Below the pieces are notes generated by a model. It made no database searches. It worked only from the letters and a program-made list of their open reading frames with translations, and was not told where the DNA came from. This document shows positions 20,402 through 28,540 of a stretch of 34,679 nt of DNA, piece by piece (position 1 is the first letter of the stretch; every line of letters starts with the position of its first letter). Made by a program: the position numbers and the translations under genes. Source of the DNA: an uncultured Erysipelotrichaceae bacterium (GTDB lineage: Bacteria > Bacillota_I > Bacilli_A > RF39 > UBA660). The stretch is from the NCBI GenBank assembly GCA_902778125.1, contig CACYWH010000008.1, forward strand, positions 1 through 34,679, read 5' to 3'.

Positions 20402-20407
20402 TAATAC

Positions 20408-20484
20408 GTAGAATTGAAGTGCAATTTTGGGCTTAAAACAGTCGCAATGCGAGGCACATACCGAGAAAGGTGTGTGTCTTTTTT
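20408..20484 (+). ncRNA. Structured short RNA or attenuated leader ending in a terminator
   Basis: Three hairpins follow the promoter: AGAATTG/CAATTTT (20410-20428), TCGC/GCGA (20442-20452) and a 10-bp stem (20453-20478). Between the first two is the unpaired stretch GGGCTTAAAACAG. Length is about 77 nt. It does not code for protein. It resembles no RNA family I can name with confidence. Confidence 0.6.
20453..20484 (+). terminator. Intrinsic terminator overlapping the next gene's ribosome site
   Basis: GGCACATACC (20453-20462), loop GAGAAA, GGTGTGTGTC (20469-20478): ten pairs with two G-U, then T6. The ATG of the next gene starts at the base after the T tract, and its only ribosome-like sequence (AAAGGTG) lies in the loop and right arm. 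Confidence 0.85.
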
Positions 20485-20727
20485 ATGTTTAACAAGAATA
20501 AAAAATGGACAATATATTTATTTTATAACGGTATTTGTATTAAGAAACTAAAGATAGACGGCAAAAGCAAAATAGAAACAATGTATATAAGAGTGTATGG
20601 ACATAAAAAATTATTTGGTAAATGGATTGTAGGGTTAATGGTTGAACCAAAGAAACTTTTAAAAACGGATGAAGATAAAAAAAAGACATACTGGGGAGTA
20701 GTCTTTGAGAAAGGGGTTGATTTGTAA
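20485..20727 (+). CDS. Hypothetical protein preceding the portal
   Basis: Product of 80 aa, basic and beta-rich (KKWTIYLFYNGICIKKLKIDGK; ends YWGVVFEKGVDL). The start at 20485 abuts the terminator T tract; an in-frame GTG at 20470 lies within the hairpin. It is joined to the portal gene by a one-base overlap. Its expression depends on read-through of the terminator. Function unknown. Confidence 0.55.
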   Translation: MFNKNKKWTIYLFYNGICIKKLKIDGKSKIETMYIRVYGHKKLFGKWIVGLMVEPKKLLKTDEDKKKTYWGVVFEKGVDL

Positions 20728-22070
20728 TGGAAGGAAGAATAAGAGATAGCTATATATTACAGTCTCCTTTTATCAAGATTAAAGCAAAAGTAACAATGCC
20801 AGGAACTACTAATGGAGTACCTAACATAAAAGAAGAAGAAAGATTTGTAGTAGCTCCATCTGCTAAGAAGATAGCCACATACATAAGGAATCAGTTATTT
20901 GGTAGTGATTTAGTAACACAAACAGAAGGATTAGATGTTAATTGGATTATGCCAACACTAGGTAGAGCATTAGAAGAATCTATCTATGACAAAGAAGCTT
21001 TTATATACATACATAAGTTTGATAATAAAGTATATCTTGAATGTTTAAGAAAATGCCAAATACATAACTTAGTACAAAAATATGACAAAGTAATTAGTTG
21101 TGATATTATCCAAGACTTTGATGGAGAAGAAGCAGATTATAGCTTAGAAAGACATATTGAATTAAAAGGTGATGGAACATCTACAATTCAATTTAGAGCA
21201 TTTGAAAAGAAGAAAAAAGATAATAAATGGTTGCCAATGCCATTATGGAAATTTAACCAAATAACTGGTAATGAGTACAAAGAAATATACAACTTACCAT
21301 ATGAACCAATTATCAATATAGATATTGGTCAAGACTTCTTTAAAGATAGTGAAAAACTACTTAACCAAGAAATGACTATTTTAAATGTATTTGCTGAAGA
21401 AATAGAAAAGACAAAAACAAGAATAGTAACAACTCAACACTATCAAACGGGAGATATAGCAGGTAATTGGAGACCATCTTCTAATATGTATGAAGTTTCA
21501 ACTATAGAAGTAAATCATATGCAAGACTACTTTACATTATTACCTGGAGATAGAGAACATCAGATGTTTGAGTTCTTACAAGGCGATATAAGGCAAAAAG
21601 ATTATGTAGATAGTTTTAAGTTTTGCGATTATCAAATAATACAAATGGCTAATTTAAGTCCTGCAACATTTGGTTATGAAAAAGACGCATATCAAAATGT
21701 AGCAAGTATAGACCTAAATGCAAATATAACTGAAATGACAGTAGAGGCTATTAAAAAACAATTAGAGCCTCAAATAAATCATTTAATAGAAAACATAGTA
21801 AAACTACAAACAAGTCAAGGAATGACGGAAAACCTAATCCCTGCTGAATTAGATTGGGATTATGGAGATAATGAAAGATTTGACGATATGAAAAAATTGG
21901 ATGTTTTAAAGAAGATACAAGGAACCACAGCAGTTCCTTACTCAGTAAGAGCTAAGATTATAACACCAATTTTAAATAAGTTAATAGATGAGCCAACTAA
22001 CGAAGATGACTTAGTAAAGGCATATAAAGAAGAAGAGAAAGATATAAACCTAGCATATGAAGAGTTCTAG
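20727..22070 (+). CDS. Portal protein
   Basis: Product of 447 aa, the expected size for a siphovirus portal and in the expected place after TerL. Visible features include an N-terminal wing (APSAKKIATYIRNQLFGSDL), acidic helical stem and crown segments, and LSPATFGYEKDAYQNVASIDLN, the conserved stretch seen in Gram-positive phage portals. It forms the dodecameric vertex ring through which DNA enters and leaves. The 3' end overlaps the MuF-like gene by 14 bp, a usual coupling. Confidence 0.9.
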   Translation: MEGRIRDSYILQSPFIKIKAKVTMPGTTNGVPNIKEEERFVVAPSAKKIATYIRNQLFGSDLVTQTEGLDVNWIMPTLGRALEESIYDKEAFIYIHKFDNKVYLECLRKCQIHNLVQKYDKVISCDIIQDFDGEEADYSLERHIELKGDGTSTIQFRAFEKKKKDNKWLPMPLWKFNQITGNEYKEIYNLPYEPIINIDIGQDFFKDSEKLLNQEMTILNVFAEEIEKTKTRIVTTQHYQTGDIAGNWRPSSNMYEVSTIEVNHMQDYFTLLPGDREHQMFEFLQGDIRQKDYVDSFKFCDYQIIQMANLSPATFGYEKDAYQNVASIDLNANITEMTVEAIKKQLEPQINHLIENIVKLQTSQGMTENLIPAELDWDYGDNERFDDMKKLDVLKKIQGTTAVPYSVRAKIITPILNKLIDEPTNEDDLVKAYKEEEKDINLAYEEF

Positions 22071-23082
22071 TGAGTTAATAGCTAAACAAGTATTTAGTGT
22101 AAATGCTTTCTATAACAAAAAACAAAATCAAACAAAAATACTTTTCTTTAAATGCCTTAAAGAAAAAAAGAGTGTTGAATACTTTGAAAAAGAACTAAGT
22201 AAGATTTGGGATGATGTAGACCATAAGTTCATGGATAAACAAATATACAAACTAAAAGAGCTAGTACATTCTAATAATGTAGAAGAAGCTCTTAACCTAG
22301 GAAGAATGGAAAAAGAGTATGAAAAAACCATGAATTGGGTAATAGATGATGAATACTTTAAACTTACACCAGAATCAGAATTTACTAAGTTTGAACAGAA
22401 GTTTAAAAACAACGTAGATAGGCAATTTAAAGCCTCACAAAAGGCAATAGATAACATGGATGAGGAAGAGTACCTAACGAAGAAAATAGACAGTTACAAC
22501 AAGAATATAAACCAAGTAATAACCTATTTCAATAGTGAAGGTAAGTCAGTAAGACAAGTTCAATTATCTAGTTATCTATCAATGATACATAATACAAATT
22601 TGACTCGAAGTGGATGGAACCAAACAATGGGTGATAGTGAGTTAATTGGAAAAGCCTCCTTTATTATTCCATATCATTCATTTAGCTGTCCTCATTGTTT
22701 GGAATACCAAAATAGAGTTTTAACAAAATTTCAAGTAGAAAATATTATCGGTGTAGAAGCAAGAGAACAAACAGGAGATATATTACATCCTAACTGTAAA
22801 TGTACATTATCAATATATTGGGATAGAAGCCAAATAGGGATACAAAGATACACCGAAGTAGAAGCAGAAGAGTTCTATAAATTAAGACAAAAGGTTAATA
22901 CTTTAACATTGGAAAAAGATAATTTAAGAACTGATATGAAGATAGCAGAAGATTTGGGCGATCAAGCAAAAGTAGACCAATGCAGACAAAGAATAAATGC
23001 TATCAATAAAACAATAAGAGATATTAAGGAACAATTACCAACAGAAGAAATGCAAAAACAAATAACTGCTATTAAGAGATGA
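22057..23082 (+). CDS. MuF-like minor head protein
   Basis: Product of 341 aa. The C-terminal third contains FSCPHCLEYQNRVLTKFQVE and GDILHPNCKCTLSIYWD, the Cys/His MuF-type head morphogenesis signature (C-x2-C-x2-Y-Q ... H-P-N-C-K-C). The N-terminal part is helical with a long coiled coil. These proteins sit inside or on the capsid near the portal and aid assembly or ejection. No appended toxin domain is visible; a toxin-like gene stands alone at 16917. Confidence 0.85.
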   Translation: MKSSSELIAKQVFSVNAFYNKKQNQTKILFFKCLKEKKSVEYFEKELSKIWDDVDHKFMDKQIYKLKELVHSNNVEEALNLGRMEKEYEKTMNWVIDDEYFKLTPESEFTKFEQKFKNNVDRQFKASQKAIDNMDEEEYLTKKIDSYNKNINQVITYFNSEGKSVRQVQLSSYLSMIHNTNLTRSGWNQTMGDSELIGKASFIIPYHSFSCPHCLEYQNRVLTKFQVENIIGVEAREQTGDILHPNCKCTLSIYWDRSQIGIQRYTEVEAEEFYKLRQKVNTLTLEKDNLRTDMKIAEDLGDQAKVDQCRQRINAINKTIRDIKEQLPTEEMQKQITAIKR

Positions 23083-23097
23083 CGTTTCCTTTCTTAT

Positions 23098-23183
23098 AGT
23101 GCTACCTTTCTAGGTAGTACAAGGGTAGTAGGCGACTGATAGGCTTATTACTCTTGTAGTGCTTATAAAGGCACTATTGCACT
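23098..23183 (+). ncRNA. Four-way-junction-like structured RNA between head genes
   Basis: Outer stem AGTGC (23098-23102) with GCACT (23179-23183) can enclose three hairpins: TACCT/AGGTA with loop TTCT; an 11-bp stem 23120-23130 with 23146-23156; and TAGTGCTT (23157-23164) with AGGCACTA (23169-23176) and loop ATAA. Several pairs are G-U, which favours an RNA-level function over a DNA palindrome. No T tract follows. It lies in the 131-bp gap, upstream of the scaffold gene's AGGAGG. Confidence 0.6.
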
Positions 23184-23213
23184 TCTAAATATGTCGACAA
23201 TAGGAGGAAGAGA

Positions 23214-23732
23214 ATGGATATATCAAAATATATCACAAATAAGGATATCCAACTATCCAACGAGGATATTAACCTTGAAAAGTTGGAAAAAGATATTAGG
23301 AAGGGATATGTACTTAGCGAAGAGTTAGAAAATGCTAAAAAAGAGGCAATTAAAGAAAGCACTTCAAAATATAGTGAATTAGAAACTAAATACAATACTC
23401 TTGATAAAAGCTATAATGACTTACAAGCTAAATACACAGAACAGACTAATTCAAATGGGGCATTAAAGTTACAGGTTGAAATGGTAAGTCAAGGTTTTGG
23501 TAAGGATAAGTTTGAAGAAATTTCGCAATTAAGAAATACCTTATACAAGGATGAAGTAGACGATAGTAAAGCTATTTCTATGATTAAAGAGAAATTTGGA
23601 GCAACATATTTTCCAAAAACTGAAACTAAGACCGAAGTTCCTAACGAAAGTAATTTTAATAGTCAACCAAAACAAAACCATGAAATTAAAATTACAAGAA
23701 AGACAAGCTTAAGAGACTTGTTAAAAAAGTAA
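23214..23732 (+). CDS. Scaffolding protein
   Basis: Product of 172 aa, acidic and largely coiled coil (NAKKEAIKESTSKYSELETKYN), with an N-terminal YVLSEELENAK segment and a basic C-terminal end (EIKITRKTSLRDLLKK) typical of capsid-binding scaffold tails. It precedes the major capsid gene by 21 bp. It directs procapsid assembly and then leaves. AGGAGG precedes the ATG. Confidence 0.9.
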   Translation: MDISKYITNKDIQLSNEDINLEKLEKDIRKGYVLSEELENAKKEAIKESTSKYSELETKYNTLDKSYNDLQAKYTEQTNSNGALKLQVEMVSQGFGKDKFEEISQLRNTLYKDEVDDSKAISMIKEKFGATYFPKTETKTEVPNESNFNSQPKQNHEIKITRKTSLRDLLKK

Positions 23733-23753
23733 AAGGAAAAGAGGTAAAGATTT

Positions 23754-24614
23754 ATGAATTACACACAAGAAGGTGTTTATAGTTTAGATTTACAAAGTGT
23801 TGCTAAACGTATTTATGACTCTTTGTTATATCGTTCAACATTTTATAAATTTCTAAACCCTAACTTCATTGGAGAATTAAGAAATGCTGGTACTCCAATG
23901 ATCGAAGTTTTAAAATCAGCAGAAGCAACAGTTAATGTAAGAGAGACTAAAGAAATAACAACTGCATTAACTCCAGGACTATTGGGTTATAACTCAGTAA
24001 AAGTAGATTTAACTGAATTACCAATGGATTATTCAATTCAGATTCCAGTTCTAGTAGCAGGAACTAACTTTATCAATACATTAGAAAATGCTATGGATAA
24101 AAAAGACCAAGCAGTAGCAAAAAGAATTGATACATATGGATTTGGTGTACTTGCTGAGGGTGTAACTAATGAAGCAGAATGGAACCCAGCAACTAAAGAA
24201 GATTACATTTCAACATTGACTTCATTAAAAGCAACATTATTCAACAATAATGTATATGAAGATTACAGATTAGGTTTAGCAGCAACCGAATATGGAAATC
24301 TAGTAGCAGCTTTAACATCAGTATTAAAATTTGAGACTGAAGCTGGTAGAGATGGCGTAACATTTGGTGAAATTGCAAATGCTTACGGAATTGATATGTT
24401 CCCAATCAATGACACAATGTTAAGTGATGTTAAAGGATATTTCTATAATCCATTAGCAGTAGTTGGAGACACATTCTTTGATAGTTTCGTAGAATACAAC
24501 GGAAATTATCCAGGATTCCCAGGTTACTATGTAATGGAAGGTAACATTATGTTTGGTGCTAAAGTAATTGAAGAAGGAGCAATCCTTAAACTAGTTGACG
24601 AAGTATCAGCATAA
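23754..24614 (+). CDS. Major capsid protein
   Basis: Product of 286 aa. The position after scaffold, a strong ribosome site and richer codon use (more GC-ending codons than neighbours) fit the most abundant virion protein. Text such as GELRNAGTPMIEVLKSAEATV, VKVDLTELPMDYSIQIPVLV and a C-terminal VMEGNIMFGAKVIEEGAILKLV fit an HK97-fold coat of the scaffold-containing Gram-positive phage type. No N-terminal delta domain or fused protease is present, so separate scaffold is expected. Confidence 0.9.
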   Translation: MNYTQEGVYSLDLQSVAKRIYDSLLYRSTFYKFLNPNFIGELRNAGTPMIEVLKSAEATVNVRETKEITTALTPGLLGYNSVKVDLTELPMDYSIQIPVLVAGTNFINTLENAMDKKDQAVAKRIDTYGFGVLAEGVTNEAEWNPATKEDYISTLTSLKATLFNNNVYEDYRLGLAATEYGNLVAALTSVLKFETEAGRDGVTFGEIANAYGIDMFPINDTMLSDVKGYFYNPLAVVGDTFFDSFVEYNGNYPGFPGYYVMEGNIMFGAKVIEEGAILKLVDEVSA

Positions 24615-24633
24615 TTAGAAAGGAGGTCTTATT

Positions 24634-25005
24634 ATGACTTTCTTTACTATAGAAGAATTTAATAATAAATATAATATAACAATGCCACAAAAAGATAATT
24701 GGAAAATAGAGGCAGCCTGTGAAATGATTTATTCACAAGTAGGACTTAGGTATAGAGGACAATGGGATGAAAATACCGTTCCTACACCTATTAAAAATGC
24801 CTCTATGGAACAATTAAGGTTTATGTATGAATACGATATTCCACTTATTGATTATAAGGGAGAGGTTAAAGCGGGGGAAATGAGAAACGAATTTAAAAGT
24901 GATTATTCCACTCTTGCTTTAAGAATATTAGCTAATAATGGTTATCTTTATAGAGGCGCTCCTCTAAATCAAAATAGAACTCTTAATATGACATGGAGTA
25001 GTTAA
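24634..25005 (+). CDS. Head-tail connector (adaptor)
   Basis: Product of 123 aa, helical, starting FFTIEEFNNKYNITMPQKDNW, in the position of SPP1 gp15/HK97 gp6-like adaptors, which form a ring under the portal. AGGAGG lies 9 bases before ATG. The tail ends in a Trp (TWSS), and the next gene starts at its last base. Confidence 0.75.
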   Translation: MTFFTIEEFNNKYNITMPQKDNWKIEAACEMIYSQVGLRYRGQWDENTVPTPIKNASMEQLRFMYEYDIPLIDYKGEVKAGEMRNEFKSDYSTLALRILANNGYLYRGAPLNQNRTLNMTWSS

Positions 25006-25307
25006 TGTTTAATGTAAATGGAATACCAGCAGTCTTGATACAAAATAATAGGAATACAAGTTCTGTTTATGACGATCAAGACAAAACTCAGGTTAATGTA
25101 GTTTGTTGCCCTTACAATGTAGATATGACTGATAGGTTTGGTATGTATACCGTACCAGAAGCAGAAGGATATTTTATATTGAAACATTGTGTAGATGTTA
25201 AAGAAGGTGACCAACTAATTATTGCTGGAAGAACATTCTCTATTTTGAAAGTAAAAGATAATTGGATTTGGAATAAAATTGTTAATTTTACGGTAGCAGT
25301 CAAATGA
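25005..25307 (+). CDS. Head-tail stopper-like protein
   Basis: Product of 100 aa, beta-rich (YDDQDKTQVNVVCCPYNVD; EGDQLIIAGRTFSILKVKDN). Length and position match SPP1 gp16-type stoppers, which plug the portal channel after packaging. One-base overlap with the adaptor and 4-bp overlap with the next gene. Confidence 0.7.
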   Translation: MFNVNGIPAVLIQNNRNTSSVYDDQDKTQVNVVCCPYNVDMTDRFGMYTVPEAEGYFILKHCVDVKEGDQLIIAGRTFSILKVKDNWIWNKIVNFTVAVK

Positions 25308-25675
25308 ATATTAGTGTTAATGTTGAAATACCAAGAGAATTGCCTATTAAAGAACTAGATAGATATACGGATTTAGTTGTTTATAATGTAGCAAGAATAA
25401 CACTAGACTATACTAATTCAAAACAAAGATTTCCTTATTTAACAGGAGAACTTAATAGAGCCTCTATGGCTGAGGGTGTAGTTAGTGAAGGTAATAAAAC
25501 TTATCATTTAGGAGCTAGCGGAGTAGATTATGCTCCTGATGTATGGGAATATCCACAAAAAACTAATTGGACTAATCCTAATACATATGCTCAATGGTAT
25601 TTAACAGAATATCAAAATGAAAAAGAAATTATTACAAATTTAGCAGTAAATAATGCTATGAAGTTGGTGAAATAA
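25304..25675 (+). CDS. Minor capsid/tail completion protein (gp10-like)
   Basis: Product of 123 aa. The text RFPYLTGELNRASMAEGVVSEGNK and GASGVDYAPDVWEYPQKTNWTNPNTYAQWY (split here for length) matches the HK97 gp10/minor-capsid-2 type, with the conserved P-x-x-T-G-x-L start and Y-A-x-x-x-W-E-Y motif. It helps join head and tail. Confidence 0.82.
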   Translation: MNISVNVEIPRELPIKELDRYTDLVVYNVARITLDYTNSKQRFPYLTGELNRASMAEGVVSEGNKTYHLGASGVDYAPDVWEYPQKTNWTNPNTYAQWYLTEYQNEKEIITNLAVNNAMKLVK

Positions 25676-26079
25676 TGACAGAACAAGATATTAAAAATAA
25701 AAACCTAGTGCTTATATCTTATTTAGACAGTATTATTGATGGATACAAATTTAAAGCCGAGTTTTCTACTAACGACATGGATACCAAAGTAGTAGTATGT
25801 CAAGAAACATCAGGACAAAAGGTAGTATTTTTTAACAATGATAATGCTTTATTTAATTATTTTACTATAAATGTGTACGGAGATAATATCAAAGAACAAT
25901 ATGAAGTAATTAATCAAATAGGTAGGTTAATAGGCAAAAGTGTTTTGATAGACTATAACAATCAAAAATGGCAATTGATATTCAAACAAATGGCTAATCC
26001 TAGAGCTATTCAATATATGGAAATAAGAAGGGTAGCATATACTACTACTCTACAATGTATTGTAAATAGAGTGGCATAG
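25675..26079 (+). CDS. Tail terminator protein
   Basis: Product of 134 aa with an alpha/beta pattern (EQYEVINQIGRLIGKSVLID; IRRVAYTTTLQCIVN) typical of tail terminator/minor-capsid-3 proteins that cap the tail tube before it joins the head. It directly precedes the tail tube gene, the conserved order. One-base overlap with the preceding gene. Confidence 0.78.
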   Translation: MTEQDIKNKNLVLISYLDSIIDGYKFKAEFSTNDMDTKVVVCQETSGQKVVFFNNDNALFNYFTINVYGDNIKEQYEVINQIGRLIGKSVLIDYNNQKWQLIFKQMANPRAIQYMEIRRVAYTTTLQCIVNRVA

Positions 26080-26090
26080 AAGGGAGAAAT

Positions 26091-26564
26091 ATGAACTATT
26101 TTATAAATAATAGAGATTTCATTAAGAATTTATCTGTTAATACTGGCACAACATCATCTCCTGTATTTACTCCAATGTGTACAGCTTCTGAATTGTCATT
26201 TAATACAGAATTTGAAGAAAAGACTTTCTATGTATATTGTGACGCAATTCAAAGAGCAATTAAAACAGGAGTAGCAATGTCAATTGAAGGTTCAGTAAAA
26301 ATAGATATGAATAATGCAGCTATTATATCTCTATTAGGTGATATACATACTTTAATAGCAGATGGTGAAATAGCACAATTTAATAATCAAGTAATGCAAT
26401 TTGATTTATTAACCGATATAAACAATTCAGTTTTAGAGTATACAACTTACCAAGTACCATGCTCATTCTCTTTGAGTGATTTAGGTGGTGCTGCAGAAGA
26501 TGAAGGAGATTTCTCAATTACAATCAATATCATTGGAAAAGGTACGGTTGTAACATCTGCATAA
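26091..26564 (+). CDS. Major tail tube protein
   Basis: Product of 157 aa, beta-rich, with TPMCTASELSFNTEFEEKTF and SIEGSVKIDMNNAAIISLLG, in the expected place. It forms the hexameric rings of a non-contractile tail; no sheath gene is present, which supports a siphovirus. GGGAG precedes the ATG. Confidence 0.85.
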   Translation: MNYFINNRDFIKNLSVNTGTTSSPVFTPMCTASELSFNTEFEEKTFYVYCDAIQRAIKTGVAMSIEGSVKIDMNNAAIISLLGDIHTLIADGEIAQFNNQVMQFDLLTDINNSVLEYTTYQVPCSFSLSDLGGAAEDEGDFSITINIIGKGTVVTSA

Positions 26565-26571
26565 CCTTTAA

Positions 26572-26600
26572 GGTGGGGTGGACAAAACCTCATCTTTTTT
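26572..26600 (+). terminator. Intrinsic terminator between tail tube and tape measure
   Basis: GGTGGGGT (26572-26579), loop of 7, ACCTCATC (26587-26594), 8 pairs including two G-U, then T6 (26595-26600). It would reduce tape measure expression relative to the abundant tube protein. Confidence 0.8.
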
Positions 26601-26620
26601 AATAGAAAGAAGGTGAATAT

Positions 26621-28540
26621 ATGCAAGGTGCAGAAGTCTTAACGAGATTTAAGGCTGACACAAAAGATTTTGATAGCAAAACAAAAACAGTAAACGCAAG
26701 TATAAGCTCAATTGCTAAAGGTGTCATAGCAGCAACAGGAGTAACAAAAGCCTTTAGTATGGCATGGGATATGGTTCGTAATAGCATTGACGGAGCAATT
26801 TCAAGATATGATACTATGAATAACTTTCCTAAAGTTATGTCAAACTTAGGTATATCAGCAGATGATGCGCAAAAAAGTATTGACTTAATGAGCGATAAAC
26901 TTATGGGGCTCCCTACAACACTAGATGAAGGTGCTCTAGCAGTTCAAAGATTTACATCAGCAAATAACGATATTAAAAAGTCTACTAATATGTTTTTGGC
27001 TTTAAATAATGCAATCCTAGCTGGTGGAGCAGGAACACAAATCCAATCATCAGCATTAGAGCAGTTATCACAAGCCTATGCTAAAGGTAAACCTGATATG
27101 ATGGAATGGAGAACTATAACAATGGCAATGCCAGCTCAATTAAAACAAATAGCAACTGCTATGGGCTATGTTAATGCTGATGAGTTAGGAGTTTCTTTAA
27201 GAGAAGGTACAGAGTCAATGGATGCCTTTATGGATACTATTATTCAACTAAATACCGAAGGACTAGATGGATTTCAAAATTTTGAAGAGCAGGCTCGCAA
27301 CGCGACAAATGGTATACAAACTGCTTTAAAAAATATGAAATCTAGAGTAGTACAAGGTACAACTGCAATGATAGACGGAATAGATAAAGGATTACAACAA
27401 GCAAAATTAGGAAATATAGCACATATATTAGAAGAAATAGGTAATTTCTTTAGAGATAATCTTAAAAAATTAGCTCCTTACATTACACAATTTATAGTAA
27501 AACTTGCAGAAATAGGGAAATGGATAATAAAAAATAAAGATTGGTTAGAAGCAATTATAGTTCCTTTAGTTACATTTGTAGGAACGTTTAGTTTAATTAC
27601 AAAAGCAATAGCAGTAGTTAAAGGTATTACAACTGCATTTGCAGCACTAAATGCTGTATTGTTGGCTAATCCTATTGGTTTGATTATTGCTGCAATAGTG
27701 GCTTTAATAGCTATTTTTGTACTTTTATGGAACAAATGTGAATGGTTTAGAAACTTTTGGATAGGTTTGTGGAATGGCATAAAATCAGCAGCATTAGCGG
27801 TTGTAGAATGGTTTAAATCTATTCCTGAAAATGTAAGTAAAATAGTAACTTCTGTAATAAATTTTTTATCAAATTTACCTTATTATATTGGGTACATGAT
27901 TGGTTATATAATTGGAACTTTATATAAGTTTTGGACTGAGGATGTTCCTAATTTTGTTAATGGTGTAATTCAATGGTTTAGTAAATTGCCTGGAAGATTG
28001 TGGAGTATTATAACCGACATTGTAGGAAAAGTAGGGCAATGGTTTAGCGATATGTGGAATAAAGCTAAAGAGGAAGTTCCAAAATTAATAAATAATATAG
28101 TTAATTGGTTTAAAGAATTGCCTGGAAAAATGATAGAAATAGGTTCTAGTATAGTTTCTGGAATATGGCAAGGAATAACAAATAGAGCTAATAAATTTAA
28201 AAATGATGTTCAAAACTTTTTTAGTGGAATAGTTGATGGAGTTAAAGACGTTCTAGGCATAAGGTCTCCGTCAAAAGAATTTGCAATAATAGGTAGATAT
28301 TCAATTTTAGGATATACAGAAGCATTAGATAATATGCAATCAGACGTTCAAAAACAAATAGCTGAAACATTTGCATTAAGTCCACAATTATCAGCTACAA
28401 GTGGTATGCACTATAGTCCTAATGTTAATGTAATCAACAATGTAGATATACAACAAGATCCATTAGGACAAATGGTAAATAATATTAAAACATTTAGTGG
28501 TGGTGCTAAAAACGACTATAATTATGGAGCTGGTTTATAA
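26621..28540 (+). CDS. Tail tape measure protein
   Basis: Product of 639 aa, short for the family, so a short tail is expected. The N-terminal half holds the tape-measure core (QRFTSANNDIKKSTNMFLAL, MEWRTITMAMPAQLKQIATA). Residues about 325-375 have hydrophobic membrane-like helices (NPIGLIIAAIVALIAIFVLL). A series of W-rich units (LWNGIKSAA, EWFKSIPENV, QWFSKLPGRLW, NWFKELPGKM) follows, ending in DVLGIRSPSKEF, a recurrent C-terminal motif of Gram-positive tape measures. It sets tail length and may aid ejection. Confidence 0.95.
   Translation: MQGAEVLTRFKADTKDFDSKTKTVNASISSIAKGVIAATGVTKAFSMAWDMVRNSIDGAISRYDTMNNFPKVMSNLGISADDAQKSIDLMSDKLMGLPTTLDEGALAVQRFTSANNDIKKSTNMFLALNNAILAGGAGTQIQSSALEQLSQAYAKGKPDMMEWRTITMAMPAQLKQIATAMGYVNADELGVSLREGTESMDAFMDTIIQLNTEGLDGFQNFEEQARNATNGIQTALKNMKSRVVQGTTAMIDGIDKGLQQAKLGNIAHILEEIGNFFRDNLKKLAPYITQFIVKLAEIGKWIIKNKDWLEAIIVPLVTFVGTFSLITKAIAVVKGITTAFAALNAVLLANPIGLIIAAIVALIAIFVLLWNKCEWFRNFWIGLWNGIKSAALAVVEWFKSIPENVSKIVTSVINFLSNLPYYIGYMIGYIIGTLYKFWTEDVPNFVNGVIQWFSKLPGRLWSIITDIVGKVGQWFSDMWNKAKEEVPKLINNIVNWFKELPGKMIEIGSSIVSGIWQGITNRANKFKNDVQNFFSGIVDGVKDVLGIRSPSKEFAIIGRYSILGYTEALDNMQSDVQKQIAETFALSPQLSATSGMHYSPNVNVINNVDIQQDPLGQMVNNIKTFSGGAKNDYNYGAGL

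Noticed and set aside
22128-22457. Minus-strand open frame under the MuF-like gene and similar shadows (for example 11478, 25002, 27478, 32260)
   Set aside because: They lie antisense to clear coding genes, lack ribosome sites, and have compositions typical of shadow frames of AT-rich genes.
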